From IMG/VR virus record IMGVR_UViG_3300031626_000002, positions 1 to 59,879 of that record: 59,879 nt of DNA, one strand, 5' to 3'. The number at the start of each line of letters is the position of its first letter. The first letter of the stretch is position 1. This document shows positions 40,414 to 50,812 of the stretch, one piece after another. The notes beneath the pieces were generated by a model. That model saw only the letters and a list, made by a program, of their open reading frames with translations. It ran no database searches and was not told where the DNA came from. The position numbers and the translations under genes are program-made. Source of the stretch: a virus.

Positions 40414-40543
40414 AGGAAAACACATGCTACAACTTATACCTCTCTTGACTCCTATCATTGAGGTAGTTGAGTAATGGGAGGTATTGTAATATGATGGAAC
40501 CAAAAGAAGTAAAACTATAAATGAAACCAAAAAGGAATCTTTA
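40414..40543 (+). other. Short intergenic stretch with a 16-aa hydrophobic frame
   Basis: ATG 40424 with AAGGA upstream opens a 16-codon frame (MLQLIPLLTPIIEVVE), ending at 40474. Its start resembles the first helix of small 3-TM holins, so it may be a decayed remnant or a true micropeptide. Nothing else is visible here. Confidence 0.3.
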
Positions 40544-40939
40544 ATGATAAGATTATTAAGTGGCCCTGAGTTGGCAGACAGGTGGCATAAGTTAAGTCCC
40601 TTAATCGATCAAGCGTTAGTACATGGGGGAGGAGTTGTGACATCTCACGGACTCTTCCTACAATGTTTAGGTGCTGTGGGCCAGTGTTGGGTAAGAGAAG
40701 AGGGTGAAGTTTGTATAACTCGCTTTGAAGAAATAGAAGGTAAGAAGCAGTTAGCTGTAGTTGCCTGCACATCTCCTGGTTGGTTTACTCATGGCCCTGA
40801 GATACTAAAAACACTTGAGGATTTCGCACGTTTTAATGGATGCAAAAGAACTGTAGTCTATGGGCGCAAAGGTTGGGCTCGTGCCCTCAAACAATATGGA
40901 TACAATGAGCCGTTTATAACGCTCACGAAGGAGGTTTAA
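40544..40939 (+). CDS. Conserved virion-region protein (GNAT-like fold?)
   Basis: A 131-aa protein. The C-terminal half ('EDFARFNGCKRTVVYGRKGWARALKQYGYNEPFITLTKEV') resembles the end of N-acetyltransferase folds, and small proteins of this kind occur before the ejection proteins in podoviruses, where T7 has gp13. No acetyl-CoA loop is clear, so enzymatic activity is doubtful. A role in assembling the internal core is inferred from position. Confidence 0.6.
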   Translation: MIRLLSGPELADRWHKLSPLIDQALVHGGGVVTSHGLFLQCLGAVGQCWVREEGEVCITRFEEIEGKKQLAVVACTSPGWFTHGPEILKTLEDFARFNGCKRTVVYGRKGWARALKQYGYNEPFITLTKEV

Positions 40940-40940
40940 T

Positions 40941-41627
40941 ATGTCAGGTGGTGGTGGAAGCACAACAAGTACAACAGGTTTACCGGATTGGGCTCGTCCC
41001 TATGTCGAAGATAGCCTAGGTAGCGCAGTAGATCTATATGGTTCAGGTGCCTATGAGAATGTTGCAGGTTTTACTCCTGAACAGATTACTGCTATGGAGA
41101 AACAAAAAGAATTAGGTGGTACAGGCGGTGTGTACGATAAGATTGCAGCAGATAGCTATGGAGCTACTCAAGCATATCGTGATGCAGCCAGTGGTACTGG
41201 TATGTTTGGGGCTGACGCCTTAGGTAAACAAACTACTGCTATGAAAGATAGTATTGGTACTGCAGTTAGTGATATCCTTGGTCAACAGAGGGGTCAGTTT
41301 AGCCAGTCAGGTAACCTTGGCAGTGCCAGGGCACAACAGTCTATGGATTCATCCGCTATGAAAGTAGGTGGTGAAATGGCTGCAGCTGAGCTTGCTAATC
41401 GCCGTAGTGCAGCTTTGTCTGGGGCTGGTGGTGTACTAGGTGCTGGTAGTGGTCTCCAAAATCAATTTGGTGCAGGTGCTGGTATGCTTGGTGGTGTTGG
41501 TTCAGCAATCCAACAACAACGTCAGAACGAAGGCGATGCAGCCTATCAAGGTATTCAACGATTGTTTGGTCTGTATGGATCTCCTGCTATTGGGAGCACA
41601 AGTACCCAATCAGGTGGAGGTAAGTAA
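40941..41627 (+). CDS. Internal virion (ejection) protein A
   Basis: A 228-aa protein, Gly/Ala/Ser/Gln-rich. It opens 'SGGGGSTTSTTGLPDWARPYVE' and continues with helical repeats such as 'DILGQQRGQFSQSGNLGSARAQQ'. Its composition and gene position match small ejection proteins (T7 gp14 counterpart). Such proteins form an outer-membrane pore during genome entry. Start and end overlap or abut neighbours. Confidence 0.7.
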   Translation: MSGGGGSTTSTTGLPDWARPYVEDSLGSAVDLYGSGAYENVAGFTPEQITAMEKQKELGGTGGVYDKIAADSYGATQAYRDAASGTGMFGADALGKQTTAMKDSIGTAVSDILGQQRGQFSQSGNLGSARAQQSMDSSAMKVGGEMAAAELANRRSAALSGAGGVLGAGSGLQNQFGAGAGMLGGVGSAIQQQRQNEGDAAYQGIQRLFGLYGSPAIGSTSTQSGGGK

Positions 41628-42970
41628 TGAGACGTATAATCCAAAAGTACCAAGAGGGTGGTGTGGTTCAACCTGCAGTTAACACTGGGGTACCTCAGGG
41701 TGGTAATGCAGCTTCAGCTATTAAGAGTTACCTAAGTGGTAATGTCTCTGGTCCATTGTCTTATACAGCTAGTGGATCAAACACACCTGACTATAGGGCA
41801 ATGGCTGCAGATAGGGCTAGGTTACGTGCACAGTTAGCAGCAACTGGTGCCTCTATAGGGGATCAAGTTAGAGCTATAAATGATGCAGATGCTATTGTAG
41901 CAACCGAACGTACTAACACAAAAAGCACTGGGAGTGATGGGACAACATCTTCCTGGGGTAGTGATCAAGATACGTATGGTGCTCCTGGTGGGTTTTGGGG
42001 TGGAAACAGTGACTCTGAGGGTAACTTAATTCGTAACGATAGTGTTTCCGACGATGACTTCTGGGACACTTTTGAGTCAGGTGAATCCTCCGGTGGTTTA
42101 TTCACTGGTGGTGGTTCTGATGGGGCTGGTAAGTATGGTGTTGTTGGAGATATTGGTGGTGGTGTCAGGAACGTAGCGTCTACAATCTTAGATAACTCAC
42201 TTATTGGTAGGGGGTACTCTGCCCTAACGGGTAAGGACTTGATTGGAAAGTACGTACAACCGGAAGTTTCAGTTAACAATGCAACAGTAGCTGGTGGTGT
42301 TTCAAATACTGGCAGTACATCTAATGGGTCGTCTAATAGTGATTCTTACATAACACCCACTGGTATTGTATCAGGTGGTGGTTCCGATGGTGTAGGGAAC
42401 TTTGGAGCTGTTGGTGATTTCTTTGGTAGTATTGGTGACGCTTTAAATGTTACTAATTACGATGGATCTCAAGAAGACAAGCCAAGTGGGAGTAGTGGTG
42501 GCTGGTCTTGGTTCAAGAACAACGGTGGCCCTATTGGTCTCAACGCAGGTGGACCATCAGGTGGTATATCTGTAGCTAACACTGGTCTACGTGAAGATGA
42601 AATACGTCAGCGTCAAATGATGCAGTCTCAGATTCAACCTGAACAAAAAAGTCCTCTCTCAGGTATTGGGGAGAGCCTAATGATGGGTGCTGTTGATAAT
42701 GGTATTAACACTGGACTTGCTACCTTAGCGAGTAAAGAGGGACTGGCTGGAACTCTTGGAACCATGATGGGAAGTGGTGGAGTAGGTGCCACAGCTGCTA
42801 CTGGGGGACTTGGTGCAGGTATGATGGCAGCACTTGGACCTGTTGGCATTGGTCTTGGCCTAGGTAAACTCTTTGGAGTGTTTAACGATGGGGGTAAGGT
42901 CCCTTGCTCTTGTGGCAAAACACCTTGCAAATGTGCAAAAGGAAAGAAGTCACCACTATCAGGAGAATGA
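41627..42970 (+). CDS. Internal virion protein with Cys-rich tail
   Basis: A 447-aa Gly/Ser-rich protein with little order in the first 300 residues. A hydrophobic Gly/Ala segment (LGTMMGSGGVGATAATGGLGAGMMAALGPVGIGL) follows, then a short Cys cluster (CSCGKTPCKCAKGKK). Repeated 'GGGSDGxGxxGxVGD' units recur here and in the next protein, pointing to a shared assembly interface. It probably belongs to the ejected complex. No enzymatic motif. Confidence 0.6.
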   Translation: MRRIIQKYQEGGVVQPAVNTGVPQGGNAASAIKSYLSGNVSGPLSYTASGSNTPDYRAMAADRARLRAQLAATGASIGDQVRAINDADAIVATERTNTKSTGSDGTTSSWGSDQDTYGAPGGFWGGNSDSEGNLIRNDSVSDDDFWDTFESGESSGGLFTGGGSDGAGKYGVVGDIGGGVRNVASTILDNSLIGRGYSALTGKDLIGKYVQPEVSVNNATVAGGVSNTGSTSNGSSNSDSYITPTGIVSGGGSDGVGNFGAVGDFFGSIGDALNVTNYDGSQEDKPSGSSGGWSWFKNNGGPIGLNAGGPSGGISVANTGLREDEIRQRQMMQSQIQPEQKSPLSGIGESLMMGAVDNGINTGLATLASKEGLAGTLGTMMGSGGVGATAATGGLGAGMMAALGPVGIGLGLGKLFGVFNDGGKVPCSCGKTPCKCAKGKKSPLSGE

Positions 42971-42971
42971 T

Positions 42972-45900
42972 ATGATCGATAAAACAGATCCAACTAATAG
43001 GGATACTGTACCTGCGATGCTAACACCTGGGGAATTTGTCCTCAACAAGGAAGCATCAACTATGTTTGCTCCTGTGATAGAGCAAATGAATAGCGCAGGT
43101 TTACAGCATCGTGCAATGAAAAACATGGGTGGTGGTATTCCAACTTATAACACAGGCGGTCTTGTTCCCTTCCTGAAAGAAGTGGAGGGCTATGGTCAAC
43201 CCCCAAATCATGACAAGTCATACCAAGACCAAGCTGGTGTGTGGACAATAGGGTATGGGCGAACTCGCAATGCTGATGGTAGTCTTATTAAACCGAATCA
43301 GACAAGTGATAAAAAGTCTGAAGAATCTTGGCTTAAAGTTAGGGCTCAAAAAGACCGTGACGCTACTGTAGAGTATGGTAAAAAACATGGCTATGATTGG
43401 AACGATAACCAGATTGATGCATTAGCATCTTTTCGTTTTAACATTGGAAACTTAGACCAACTAACTGATTTTGGTAAAAGGGACATGGCTACCATTACTG
43501 CAAAGATACCAGAGTACAATCAAGCTGGTGGAAAAGTAAGTGATGGTCTTATTAATAGGCGGCAAGCTGAGCTTAATCTTTTTTCAGGTGGTAGTGAACC
43601 TTCACAAGAAACCCCACAACCCACAACTCAAACAGCATCTGCAGAACCTGTACCAAGATTTTTTAGTGGTGGTGGTGCTGATGGTGAAGGCAGTTTTGGT
43701 AAGGTTGGTGATTTCTTTAGTGGGGTAACAACACCATCTGTAGCACCTATGGCTTCTGTACCTCCTCAAATGAGACCTAAAGATCTAGCTCCTCAAATGG
43801 CTGCTGGTTCTATAGATACTATGGCATCTTCACGCCCTCAAATGAGACCCAACACTCAAGCAGATCCTGTCGCTGTTGAACAAGCAATTATGCAAGCTAG
43901 TGTACCACAGGTACAAGCAGCACCCCCAGAACCAACAGACTTTGGTGAAGCCTTCAAAGACGCACGAGCTGACATGGGAGCGGGAGGTATCTTTAACTTT
44001 CGTGGTCGTGATTATAATACTAATTATGCTGAAGAGAAGGATATGGTAACTGCTAACATGGGTGGTTCTATTTATCTAAATACAGGTGGATTATCTATAG
44101 ATCAAATGGCTCGACGTAAGCTTCAGGAAGACGTTGACAACGCTTGGTTCAAACGTAATGAGCGTGATGCTCTTACTAAATTTGATCAAGCCAACCTCGC
44201 ACTTCAAGCTATGCCTCAAAGTTTTGCTGCTCCATCTCCAATGCAAACAGAGGGGGATCAACTACCTAGGGTACTTCCAGGCAGTGGCCCTCAACAGGAG
44301 CCTAGTATGGCTGATCAAGGTGGTCCTAATAGGGTTCCACCCATGAGTCCCCCAATGCCAGATGTTAATAGTGATGAATCATTACTGCAAGGTTCTTCTG
44401 GCAATGTTGATCAAGCATTTAAATTCAAACAACTACAATACAGTGTCCCAAAACCAGGACAAGGCTTAGGTCTTGAGACATTTGGTCCAGGTAATATCTT
44501 TAACAATGGTCAAACTATACCAGAGATCCGTGATCCAAGGGAACTTGGGGGTACTGAGGGGTATGGTCAGACTGGTGATGCTACTTCTCGTAGGGCTGCG
44601 GCTCAACAGAGGTTAATTGCTCTTCGTGAAAACCTAGTTACAGGGTCACCTGAACACATCAAGGTGTCTAACCTTATCACAGGGGCATTCACCCCATCTA
44701 TGACAAGCCTAGATGAATTGGTTGATTACAACATACCAGCTTCAATTATGGACTCTGATAGGATGATGGTTGGTAATGTACCTATGGGAGATGGTGTTCC
44801 CAATATGGTTGAAGATATAATAAAAAGTAGGATACCAAACCCCGCTGCTAACCTTGATGTTGGTCACCCAGATCGTGTGGCTGCTATTGAGGCTGGTACT
44901 CTTGAGCCAACTGATGCTGATTATGCATTTGATGAAGAGCAATATAGACTTTCTGAGGCTCTTAGGCAAAACAGAATAGATCAAGCAGTCGCTATTGAGA
45001 GTAGTAAAACAGATCGTCAAGGTACGGAAGATGGTTCTTTAAAGGACGAGGAACAAAGGCTTGCTAATGAGATAGCAGCTATGACTGGTCGTGTTCCACC
45101 CCTAAATTCTCCACCTGTCCAACAAACCGATATTGCAATGCCTATATCTGCAGACACAATGGCTGCTGCTGCTCTTGCAAGTGGGATACCATCTGCTAAG
45201 ACTAATCCTGAAGTTATTCTTCAAGTGGCTAATCAAAGACAGACTGCAGAAGATGCTATCGAACAAGCAAAAAGGGATCTTGCTACTGCTGAAGCTGGTA
45301 TTAGGAATGCTGCAACAGCTGAGCAAGTTTTGAAGTACGAGGAGATGGGTAGGCAAGCTAAGACAAATCTCACAACCTCTTCAGCTGACTTAGTAGAAGC
45401 GCAGGAACAACAAATCCAGATAGATGAAGTTGATGCTGCTGCAGAAGCTGACAAGTCAACCCTCATTAGGACAAGCCAAGCACAGGCTGATGCTGCACGG
45501 GAAGCAGCCTTGAGTTCTCTAGGGTTCTCCAAGATCCCTGAGAAGAAGGGACCTGGATCAACCAAGGGACCTATGATTAAGACGGGACCTAATGGTACTA
45601 TCTTAGATGCTAATGGTAAAGCCATTGTTAATCTTACACCACAGGAAGCAATCACCTCCGATGTAGCAGCGAAAGCTAAAGCAAAGGCTGATATAATAGC
45701 GGCTGAGGGTGGTGGTAAGAAGACACCTGAAGTATCCGGTGCTATGTCTATGCTTAAGGGTGTCTTCGGGGATCTCTTTGACAGTAAGGAACTAATCAGA
45801 GCTGCTGTTATGTATCTTGGTGGTCGTGCCACTGGTATGTCTGGTAATCAAGCTCTTGCCTTTGCTGGTAAGAACTACATTGCTAGGACTGATGCTAAGG

Positions 45901-46769
45901 AAGGTGCATATCAGAAGGTTGCTCTTGAAGGTAAGCATACTAAATCAAGCCTTGCAATCTTTAAGAAATCTATGGACTTTGGTGATCTTGTAACTAAGGG
46001 TCTTCCTGCAGTGCCTACTGGTGATTTTAAAACCATGTATGATAGAAAAACAGGTAGGGAAATTACTCTAACTGAAAAGAAAGTAGGTGATGGTAGTTAT
46101 TGGTTTGATGGTAATGAGCAAGTTGATGTGAGGGCACTTACAAATGATGGTAGGTTTGCCCCTAAGACAGCAGCTAATGTTGCCTACAAGAACACAATAA
46201 GGGGTAATGTAGAGTCTCTTGTTACATCACTAGATTCTTTAAATCCAAGTAAGATCCCCGATGCGAAGGCTGGTATTTCAGAACTGGGTATTGCAAAGGA
46301 AACAATTGGAAGGGAAGCTGTTACGTTCGCTATTGAGAATGGGATGGAACTAGAGCAGATGGAAGAGCTTGTAGAGAAAGCTTATAAAGAAGCACTAGTT
46401 GATGCTCGGTCTGGTAAGAAACCAACTAGGTTGAGTGATTATTTCTCAAGGGCTTGGGTAGAATCTAACACTACCGATGCACAAAACTTCTTCTTACCTG
46501 GTGAAACTAAGGATGGTAAACCGATCCCAGTTCCTGTAGCCAATGTTACAACTTTCTTACAGACTATTAAGAATGCTGCGGCTGCTAGTGGTAAGGAAGG
46601 GTTGGCTAATATGAGCGACACTCAAGTCTCATCTTGGCTAATGAGCACAGACTCTTACAAAGCTTGGCAAACAATGGACCCCGATCTGAAGAAAGAGTAC
46701 ATTAAAAATGGTGCAGCTAGTGGTCGAAGCGGGATGATGGAATACATTATATCCGGTATGGTATCTTAG
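42972..46769 (+). CDS. Ejection protein with GH24 lysozyme domain
   Basis: A 1265-aa virion protein. The start is ATG 42972 with AGGAG upstream. Residues about 10-30 (DTVPAMLTPGEFVLNKEA) are a motif common at the start of phage tail and ejection proteins. Residues 65-200 are a T4-type (GH24) lysozyme domain: catalytic Glu72 (EVEG), Asp86 and Thr92 in YQDQAGVWTIGYGRT, and NQIDALASFRFNIGN. The remainder is Pro/Gln-rich then helical. It would open peptidoglycan during DNA entry. As no separate endolysin was found, it might also serve lysis. Confidence 0.85.
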   Translation: MIDKTDPTNRDTVPAMLTPGEFVLNKEASTMFAPVIEQMNSAGLQHRAMKNMGGGIPTYNTGGLVPFLKEVEGYGQPPNHDKSYQDQAGVWTIGYGRTRNADGSLIKPNQTSDKKSEESWLKVRAQKDRDATVEYGKKHGYDWNDNQIDALASFRFNIGNLDQLTDFGKRDMATITAKIPEYNQAGGKVSDGLINRRQAELNLFSGGSEPSQETPQPTTQTASAEPVPRFFSGGGADGEGSFGKVGDFFSGVTTPSVAPMASVPPQMRPKDLAPQMAAGSIDTMASSRPQMRPNTQADPVAVEQAIMQASVPQVQAAPPEPTDFGEAFKDARADMGAGGIFNFRGRDYNTNYAEEKDMVTANMGGSIYLNTGGLSIDQMARRKLQEDVDNAWFKRNERDALTKFDQANLALQAMPQSFAAPSPMQTEGDQLPRVLPGSGPQQEPSMADQGGPNRVPPMSPPMPDVNSDESLLQGSSGNVDQAFKFKQLQYSVPKPGQGLGLETFGPGNIFNNGQTIPEIRDPRELGGTEGYGQTGDATSRRAAAQQRLIALRENLVTGSPEHIKVSNLITGAFTPSMTSLDELVDYNIPASIMDSDRMMVGNVPMGDGVPNMVEDIIKSRIPNPAANLDVGHPDRVAAIEAGTLEPTDADYAFDEEQYRLSEALRQNRIDQAVAIESSKTDRQGTEDGSLKDEEQRLANEIAAMTGRVPPLNSPPVQQTDIAMPISADTMAAAALASGIPSAKTNPEVILQVANQRQTAEDAIEQAKRDLATAEAGIRNAATAEQVLKYEEMGRQAKTNLTTSSADLVEAQEQQIQIDEVDAAAEADKSTLIRTSQAQADAAREAALSSLGFSKIPEKKGPGSTKGPMIKTGPNGTILDANGKAIVNLTPQEAITSDVAAKAKAKADIIAAEGGGKKTPEVSGAMSMLKGVFGDLFDSKELIRAAVMYLGGRATGMSGNQALAFAGKNYIARTDAKEGAYQKVALEGKHTKSSLAIFKKSMDFGDLVTKGLPAVPTGDFKTMYDRKTGREITLTEKKVGDGSYWFDGNEQVDVRALTNDGRFAPKTAANVAYKNTIRGNVESLVTSLDSLNPSKIPDAKAGISELGIAKETIGREAVTFAIENGMELEQMEELVEKAYKEALVDARSGKKPTRLSDYFSRAWVESNTTDAQNFFLPGETKDGKPIPVPVANVTTFLQTIKNAAAASGKEGLANMSDTQVSSWLMSTDSYKAWQTMDPDLKKEYIKNGAASGRSGMMEYIISGMVS

Positions 46770-46798
46770 CAGTATAATTTAACACAAGGAGATATGTA

Positions 46799-49700
46799 AT
46801 GGGAATACTAGATGATATTAGTAACTTTCAGCCTAACACTTTAGCAGGTACTAATACTCACTTTATCGATGGTGATACATTAGATAACCCAGATGGCCCC
46901 AACTATCGTCTTCGTGGTTATGATGCTGCTGAGGTATCTAAGATTATAGGTGGTCAAGTTAAGGAAGGTACTGCTGGTGGTGGTGACACCACTGGCATTA
47001 TCTCCCGACTAGCTAATGAACAGGGGTTTACTAACATTAGACCTGTGTTCAACGCAGATGGTACCCCTATGATGGACACTGGCGGTAGTCGTCAGATGGT
47101 TGATCTTGTCAATGAGAATGGGGAAACCTTCTCAGGTAGGCTTATGAGTTCAGGTGCTATGGATTTAACAGAGTACTCAACAGACTCTGATAGAATCCAA
47201 AGGACAGCTGAGACATCTGCTAGGGAAAGGGCTATGTTCGAGGGTACTTACAAACCCTCTGCATTTGACAAGGCTGCACTGGACATTGAGTTGGCTGAGA
47301 GATCTGAAGGTGCTAAGTCTATGGGCTTTAAGCAAACCCTTGTAGATGAAAGAGAAAGAGCTTCTTACATTAGCTACTTCATGACTCAAGGTATGTCTAG
47401 GGATCAAGCTACAAACGAGATGAACAAGTATTTCAATCGTGATGTGGGCATCCGGAGATCAGGTGTCTCACTTGACAACAAATCTCTTAACCCTGTCAGC
47501 GACTCTTGGGAACAAGGGTGGATCAGTGTGGGTGAAAGTGCCTACGGTGTTGCTAACCTAGTGGGTTCCTCTACTGGTGCTGAGGGTCTCGAGAGATGGG
47601 GTGAGGATGGTGTACGTAGGCAGCAAGGTAAGCTGGCTGAGTATGGATACACAATTAACAACTATAAAGATGTTGATAGTATTGGGTCTGCCCTTGAGTA
47701 CCTTGGGAGTACAATGGCTCTGTCCCTACCTTACATGGCAATCACTGCTGGTTCTGCTATCGCTGGGACTGTAGCTGCTCCTGTCATAGGAGCTACTGCT
47801 GCTATCGCAGGTGCTGTAGCTATCCCCTCATTCATGTATGCAGGTCAAACCTGGAACGACATGGAAGGTGATAACGATAGTAAGTCTGCTACCATTGCTA
47901 TTGGTTCTGGTGTTGCTCAAGCTGTACTTGATCGCTTAGGTCTCAAAGGTATCGGTGGTATCGCTAAGAATCCAATACAAACTATTAGAGATGATATTCC
48001 AAAAGCACTTGCCAAGGCTCGTAACATAAGCCTGTCAGAAGCTAAGTTGATTGTTAAGCAGGAAGCAGACTTTGCCATTGGGCAGTTTGCAAATGAAGCA
48101 CAGAAGATTGCTAAGGCTCAACTCACAGCCAAACAGACTTCTATGAGAGCCTTGGGAAGTGTGGGTGTTGGCTCAGTATCTGAGGGACTAACTGAGGTTG
48201 GTCAGGAAGCTATTGGCTATCTTGCTGCTGTTCAAGGTTCGGATAAAGTATTTGACTACGAAGAGTTTCAAGAACGTTTAGCTAATGCTGCTGTTGCTGG
48301 CACTGCCTTGGGTGGTGCCTTTTCTATTCCTGGTACAGTTAAAGATCAGATAACTTGGATGGATGCAGCTGCTCGTTTCGGAGAACCCATACCTCAAGCA
48401 GACATTGAAAGATATGTAGAGGAAGAGAAGGCGGCTCACGGTGGTATTGTAAGAACTACACCCCAACTTTTAACAGATGTTCAGAAAGAGGTAGATGCCT
48501 CTGATGATCTTGGTTTCAACATCAATGAGAGAGAGGCTGAGCACAAGCAAACAACTGGTCAGAAAACATTTATGGAACGTGCATCTACGTCTGTAATGAA
48601 TGTGTCTAACCTTTGGCAAGCTGCCGTTACAAATGCAATTCCAAAAGCTACACTAGATAAGTCTAAGTCTGCTCGTGCATTGGCATCTATCTTAGGTGGT
48701 ACACTAACCCCTTTACATGGGGGTTCTGGTATCGAAGCTGCACAACACCACCTTGTCACTTACTACAAGAACCAAGTGCATGACCCAAAAGTTTTCTATA
48801 AGAACATGGGGCTGAGATCTTTAGCTGGTGTGTTTAAGGCTTCTGATAGGGCAAGGATAAGTGACTTAACTTACAAAGCCCTTAGGGCTGCTGTTGATAA
48901 GCGTGGTAACTTCAATAAGAATCTCGTACCAAAAGACACTCCTAACAGGCAGATGATTGTTGATTTAGGCAATCAGCTTATGGGTCTTGGTCAGGAGCTT
49001 CGTCAAAACCAACTAGATGCTGGTGCTGATTTGGGAGATATTAAAGCTTACCTTCTTAAGTACAAGTCAATTGATAAGACTGCTGTATCTAAGAACCCAG
49101 AGATGTTTACAAACCTATTGGTGTCTGAGTATAAGATCAGTCCTGCAGAAGCTTTGAGGATTACAGATGAGATCAGGGACAACCCAAACGTTTACGATCT
49201 AGACTCTGCAGATGCTATCATAAGTAATGTAGGATCTCTCAACCCACCATCGCACAAGAGTAGAAAGTTTGGTCTATCTCAGAATGAAAAGTTTGATCAG
49301 TTCTATGAAAAAGATATCTTCGCTAACGTTGCTAATGCAAGTAAGACTGCAGCTCGTTATGTAACTCAGATGAAGTATGTTGGTAAGGATGGGGAGATTG
49401 TATCTAAACTCTTGAACAACATGCAGGCTGAGGGTGTGTCCAATGAAGAGGTTAATCGTGTAGCTTCTGAGGTTAAGAATATCTTAGAGGCTGTGTCAGG
49501 TAACTACAACAGGCCGACTACTCAAGCTGGTAAGAAGCTTATGCGGTTCCAGAAGAATGTAATGTTCTGGATGACCCTCTCTGCACTACCACTTGCAACA
49601 TTCTCCTCATTACCTGAGATGGCTATGACACAGGGTGCTCTTACTCGTGATCAAATCTTTGGTAAGAATGGTAGTATTAAAAACATTGCACAAGAAGCAG

Positions 49701-50812
49701 TGTCTGGTTTACTACCCCAGCTTAGGAAGGTTGAGGCAAGCACTGAAGATGGCATACTCCGACAGAACACTGGGAGTGAAGGTCAGAAGTTGCTTAGGGA
49801 AACTGGTTTCTATGCTTGGGAAGTAGGTGCTGCAACAACCACAGGTGTCAGTGAGGTTTCAGACAGTCGTAAGAATGTTATGGAAGCTTTCTTTAGGGCT
49901 ATTGGTTTGACCCAATGGACTGACTATACTCGTGCTGTTCGTGCAAGTATGGCCTATGACTTCATATCTATTAACGCTAAGATAGTATTTCAAAGAGACT
50001 CAGGGTTAACACCTGATACTCGTGAGGCTCAAGAGGCAGAGCAAAAGCTGAGGAGCTTAGGGATACCTGTAGAACAATTCGTACCTCTCAATAGTATAAT
50101 TGAAAGGACTGGTCCTGAGGGTCTTAGAGATCCTAGGTCTATGGATCTCTGGAATCAAACAATGAAGGAAGCCACCTACAACTTTATCAACCAAGCAGTA
50201 GCCCTTCCAAGTGCAGCCAATCGTCCTTTGCTCTATCAGGATCCTAGGTTCGCTTTGTTCACACAGTTCCAAGGTTTTATCTCTACCTTTACAGCAAACC
50301 ATATACCTCGGATGTGGAATGATTACATTAAACGTGGTACTCCAGCAATGAAGTACAACACCTTTGTGCTCATGTCTACTATGATTGCCCTAGGGTTCTT
50401 CTCACAGGCAATGAAAGACGAGATCAAGTTTGATGATGATGATGATGAAGGTACACTGGGTAATCCATATCTGGATACACCTGAGTATGTTCGTCGTGGT
50501 GTCATGGCTTCTGGTTTGTTTGGTACAGGTGAGCGAGTTATTGATATGTTTGCACCTATCTATGGTCAACGCACTGATGGTCTTGGTGGTTGGTTATACA
50601 ATCAAGCCACAGGTGAAAGCCCCACAGTTGGTTACGTTGGTCGTCTTGGAGATGCAGCTTTGAATGTAGCTAAGGGTGACTTTGAACGTGCTGCGTATCA
50701 GGGTTTGAAATCAGCCCCTGGGATTGGTCCCTTTACAGACACAAACAAAAGCCTAGCTAGTCTTCTAACTGGTGGTGGTTGGAACTATAAAGACAACAAG
50801 GAGAATCAGTAA
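46799..50812 (+). CDS. Large ejection protein with SNase-like N-terminus
   Basis: A 1337-aa protein. Residues 20-115 resemble a staphylococcal-nuclease-like (thermonuclease) domain: HFIDGDTLDNPDGPNYRLRGYDAAEV, then GGSRQMVDLVNENGE and an ending beta-helix. A Gly/Ala/Ile-rich hydrophobic region at about residues 305-350 could cross the inner membrane. The rest is helical, with a further segment near 920-945 (FWMTLSALPLATFSSLPEMAM). It is comparable in size to T7 gp16 (1318 aa), the inner-membrane part of the ejectosome. Its stop overlaps the start of the RNAP-like gene. Confidence 0.75.
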   Translation: MGILDDISNFQPNTLAGTNTHFIDGDTLDNPDGPNYRLRGYDAAEVSKIIGGQVKEGTAGGGDTTGIISRLANEQGFTNIRPVFNADGTPMMDTGGSRQMVDLVNENGETFSGRLMSSGAMDLTEYSTDSDRIQRTAETSARERAMFEGTYKPSAFDKAALDIELAERSEGAKSMGFKQTLVDERERASYISYFMTQGMSRDQATNEMNKYFNRDVGIRRSGVSLDNKSLNPVSDSWEQGWISVGESAYGVANLVGSSTGAEGLERWGEDGVRRQQGKLAEYGYTINNYKDVDSIGSALEYLGSTMALSLPYMAITAGSAIAGTVAAPVIGATAAIAGAVAIPSFMYAGQTWNDMEGDNDSKSATIAIGSGVAQAVLDRLGLKGIGGIAKNPIQTIRDDIPKALAKARNISLSEAKLIVKQEADFAIGQFANEAQKIAKAQLTAKQTSMRALGSVGVGSVSEGLTEVGQEAIGYLAAVQGSDKVFDYEEFQERLANAAVAGTALGGAFSIPGTVKDQITWMDAAARFGEPIPQADIERYVEEEKAAHGGIVRTTPQLLTDVQKEVDASDDLGFNINEREAEHKQTTGQKTFMERASTSVMNVSNLWQAAVTNAIPKATLDKSKSARALASILGGTLTPLHGGSGIEAAQHHLVTYYKNQVHDPKVFYKNMGLRSLAGVFKASDRARISDLTYKALRAAVDKRGNFNKNLVPKDTPNRQMIVDLGNQLMGLGQELRQNQLDAGADLGDIKAYLLKYKSIDKTAVSKNPEMFTNLLVSEYKISPAEALRITDEIRDNPNVYDLDSADAIISNVGSLNPPSHKSRKFGLSQNEKFDQFYEKDIFANVANASKTAARYVTQMKYVGKDGEIVSKLLNNMQAEGVSNEEVNRVASEVKNILEAVSGNYNRPTTQAGKKLMRFQKNVMFWMTLSALPLATFSSLPEMAMTQGALTRDQIFGKNGSIKNIAQEAVSGLLPQLRKVEASTEDGILRQNTGSEGQKLLRETGFYAWEVGAATTTGVSEVSDSRKNVMEAFFRAIGLTQWTDYTRAVRASMAYDFISINAKIVFQRDSGLTPDTREAQEAEQKLRSLGIPVEQFVPLNSIIERTGPEGLRDPRSMDLWNQTMKEATYNFINQAVALPSAANRPLLYQDPRFALFTQFQGFISTFTANHIPRMWNDYIKRGTPAMKYNTFVLMSTMIALGFFSQAMKDEIKFDDDDDEGTLGNPYLDTPEYVRRGVMASGLFGTGERVIDMFAPIYGQRTDGLGGWLYNQATGESPTVGYVGRLGDAALNVAKGDFERAAYQGLKSAPGIGPFTDTNKSLASLLTGGGWNYKDNKENQ

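Noticed and set aside
45233-45832. 199-aa open frame on the minus strand
   Set aside because: Antisense to the ejection protein gene, Ser/Ala-rich low-complexity product, no ribosome binding site; a mirror of the coding strand.
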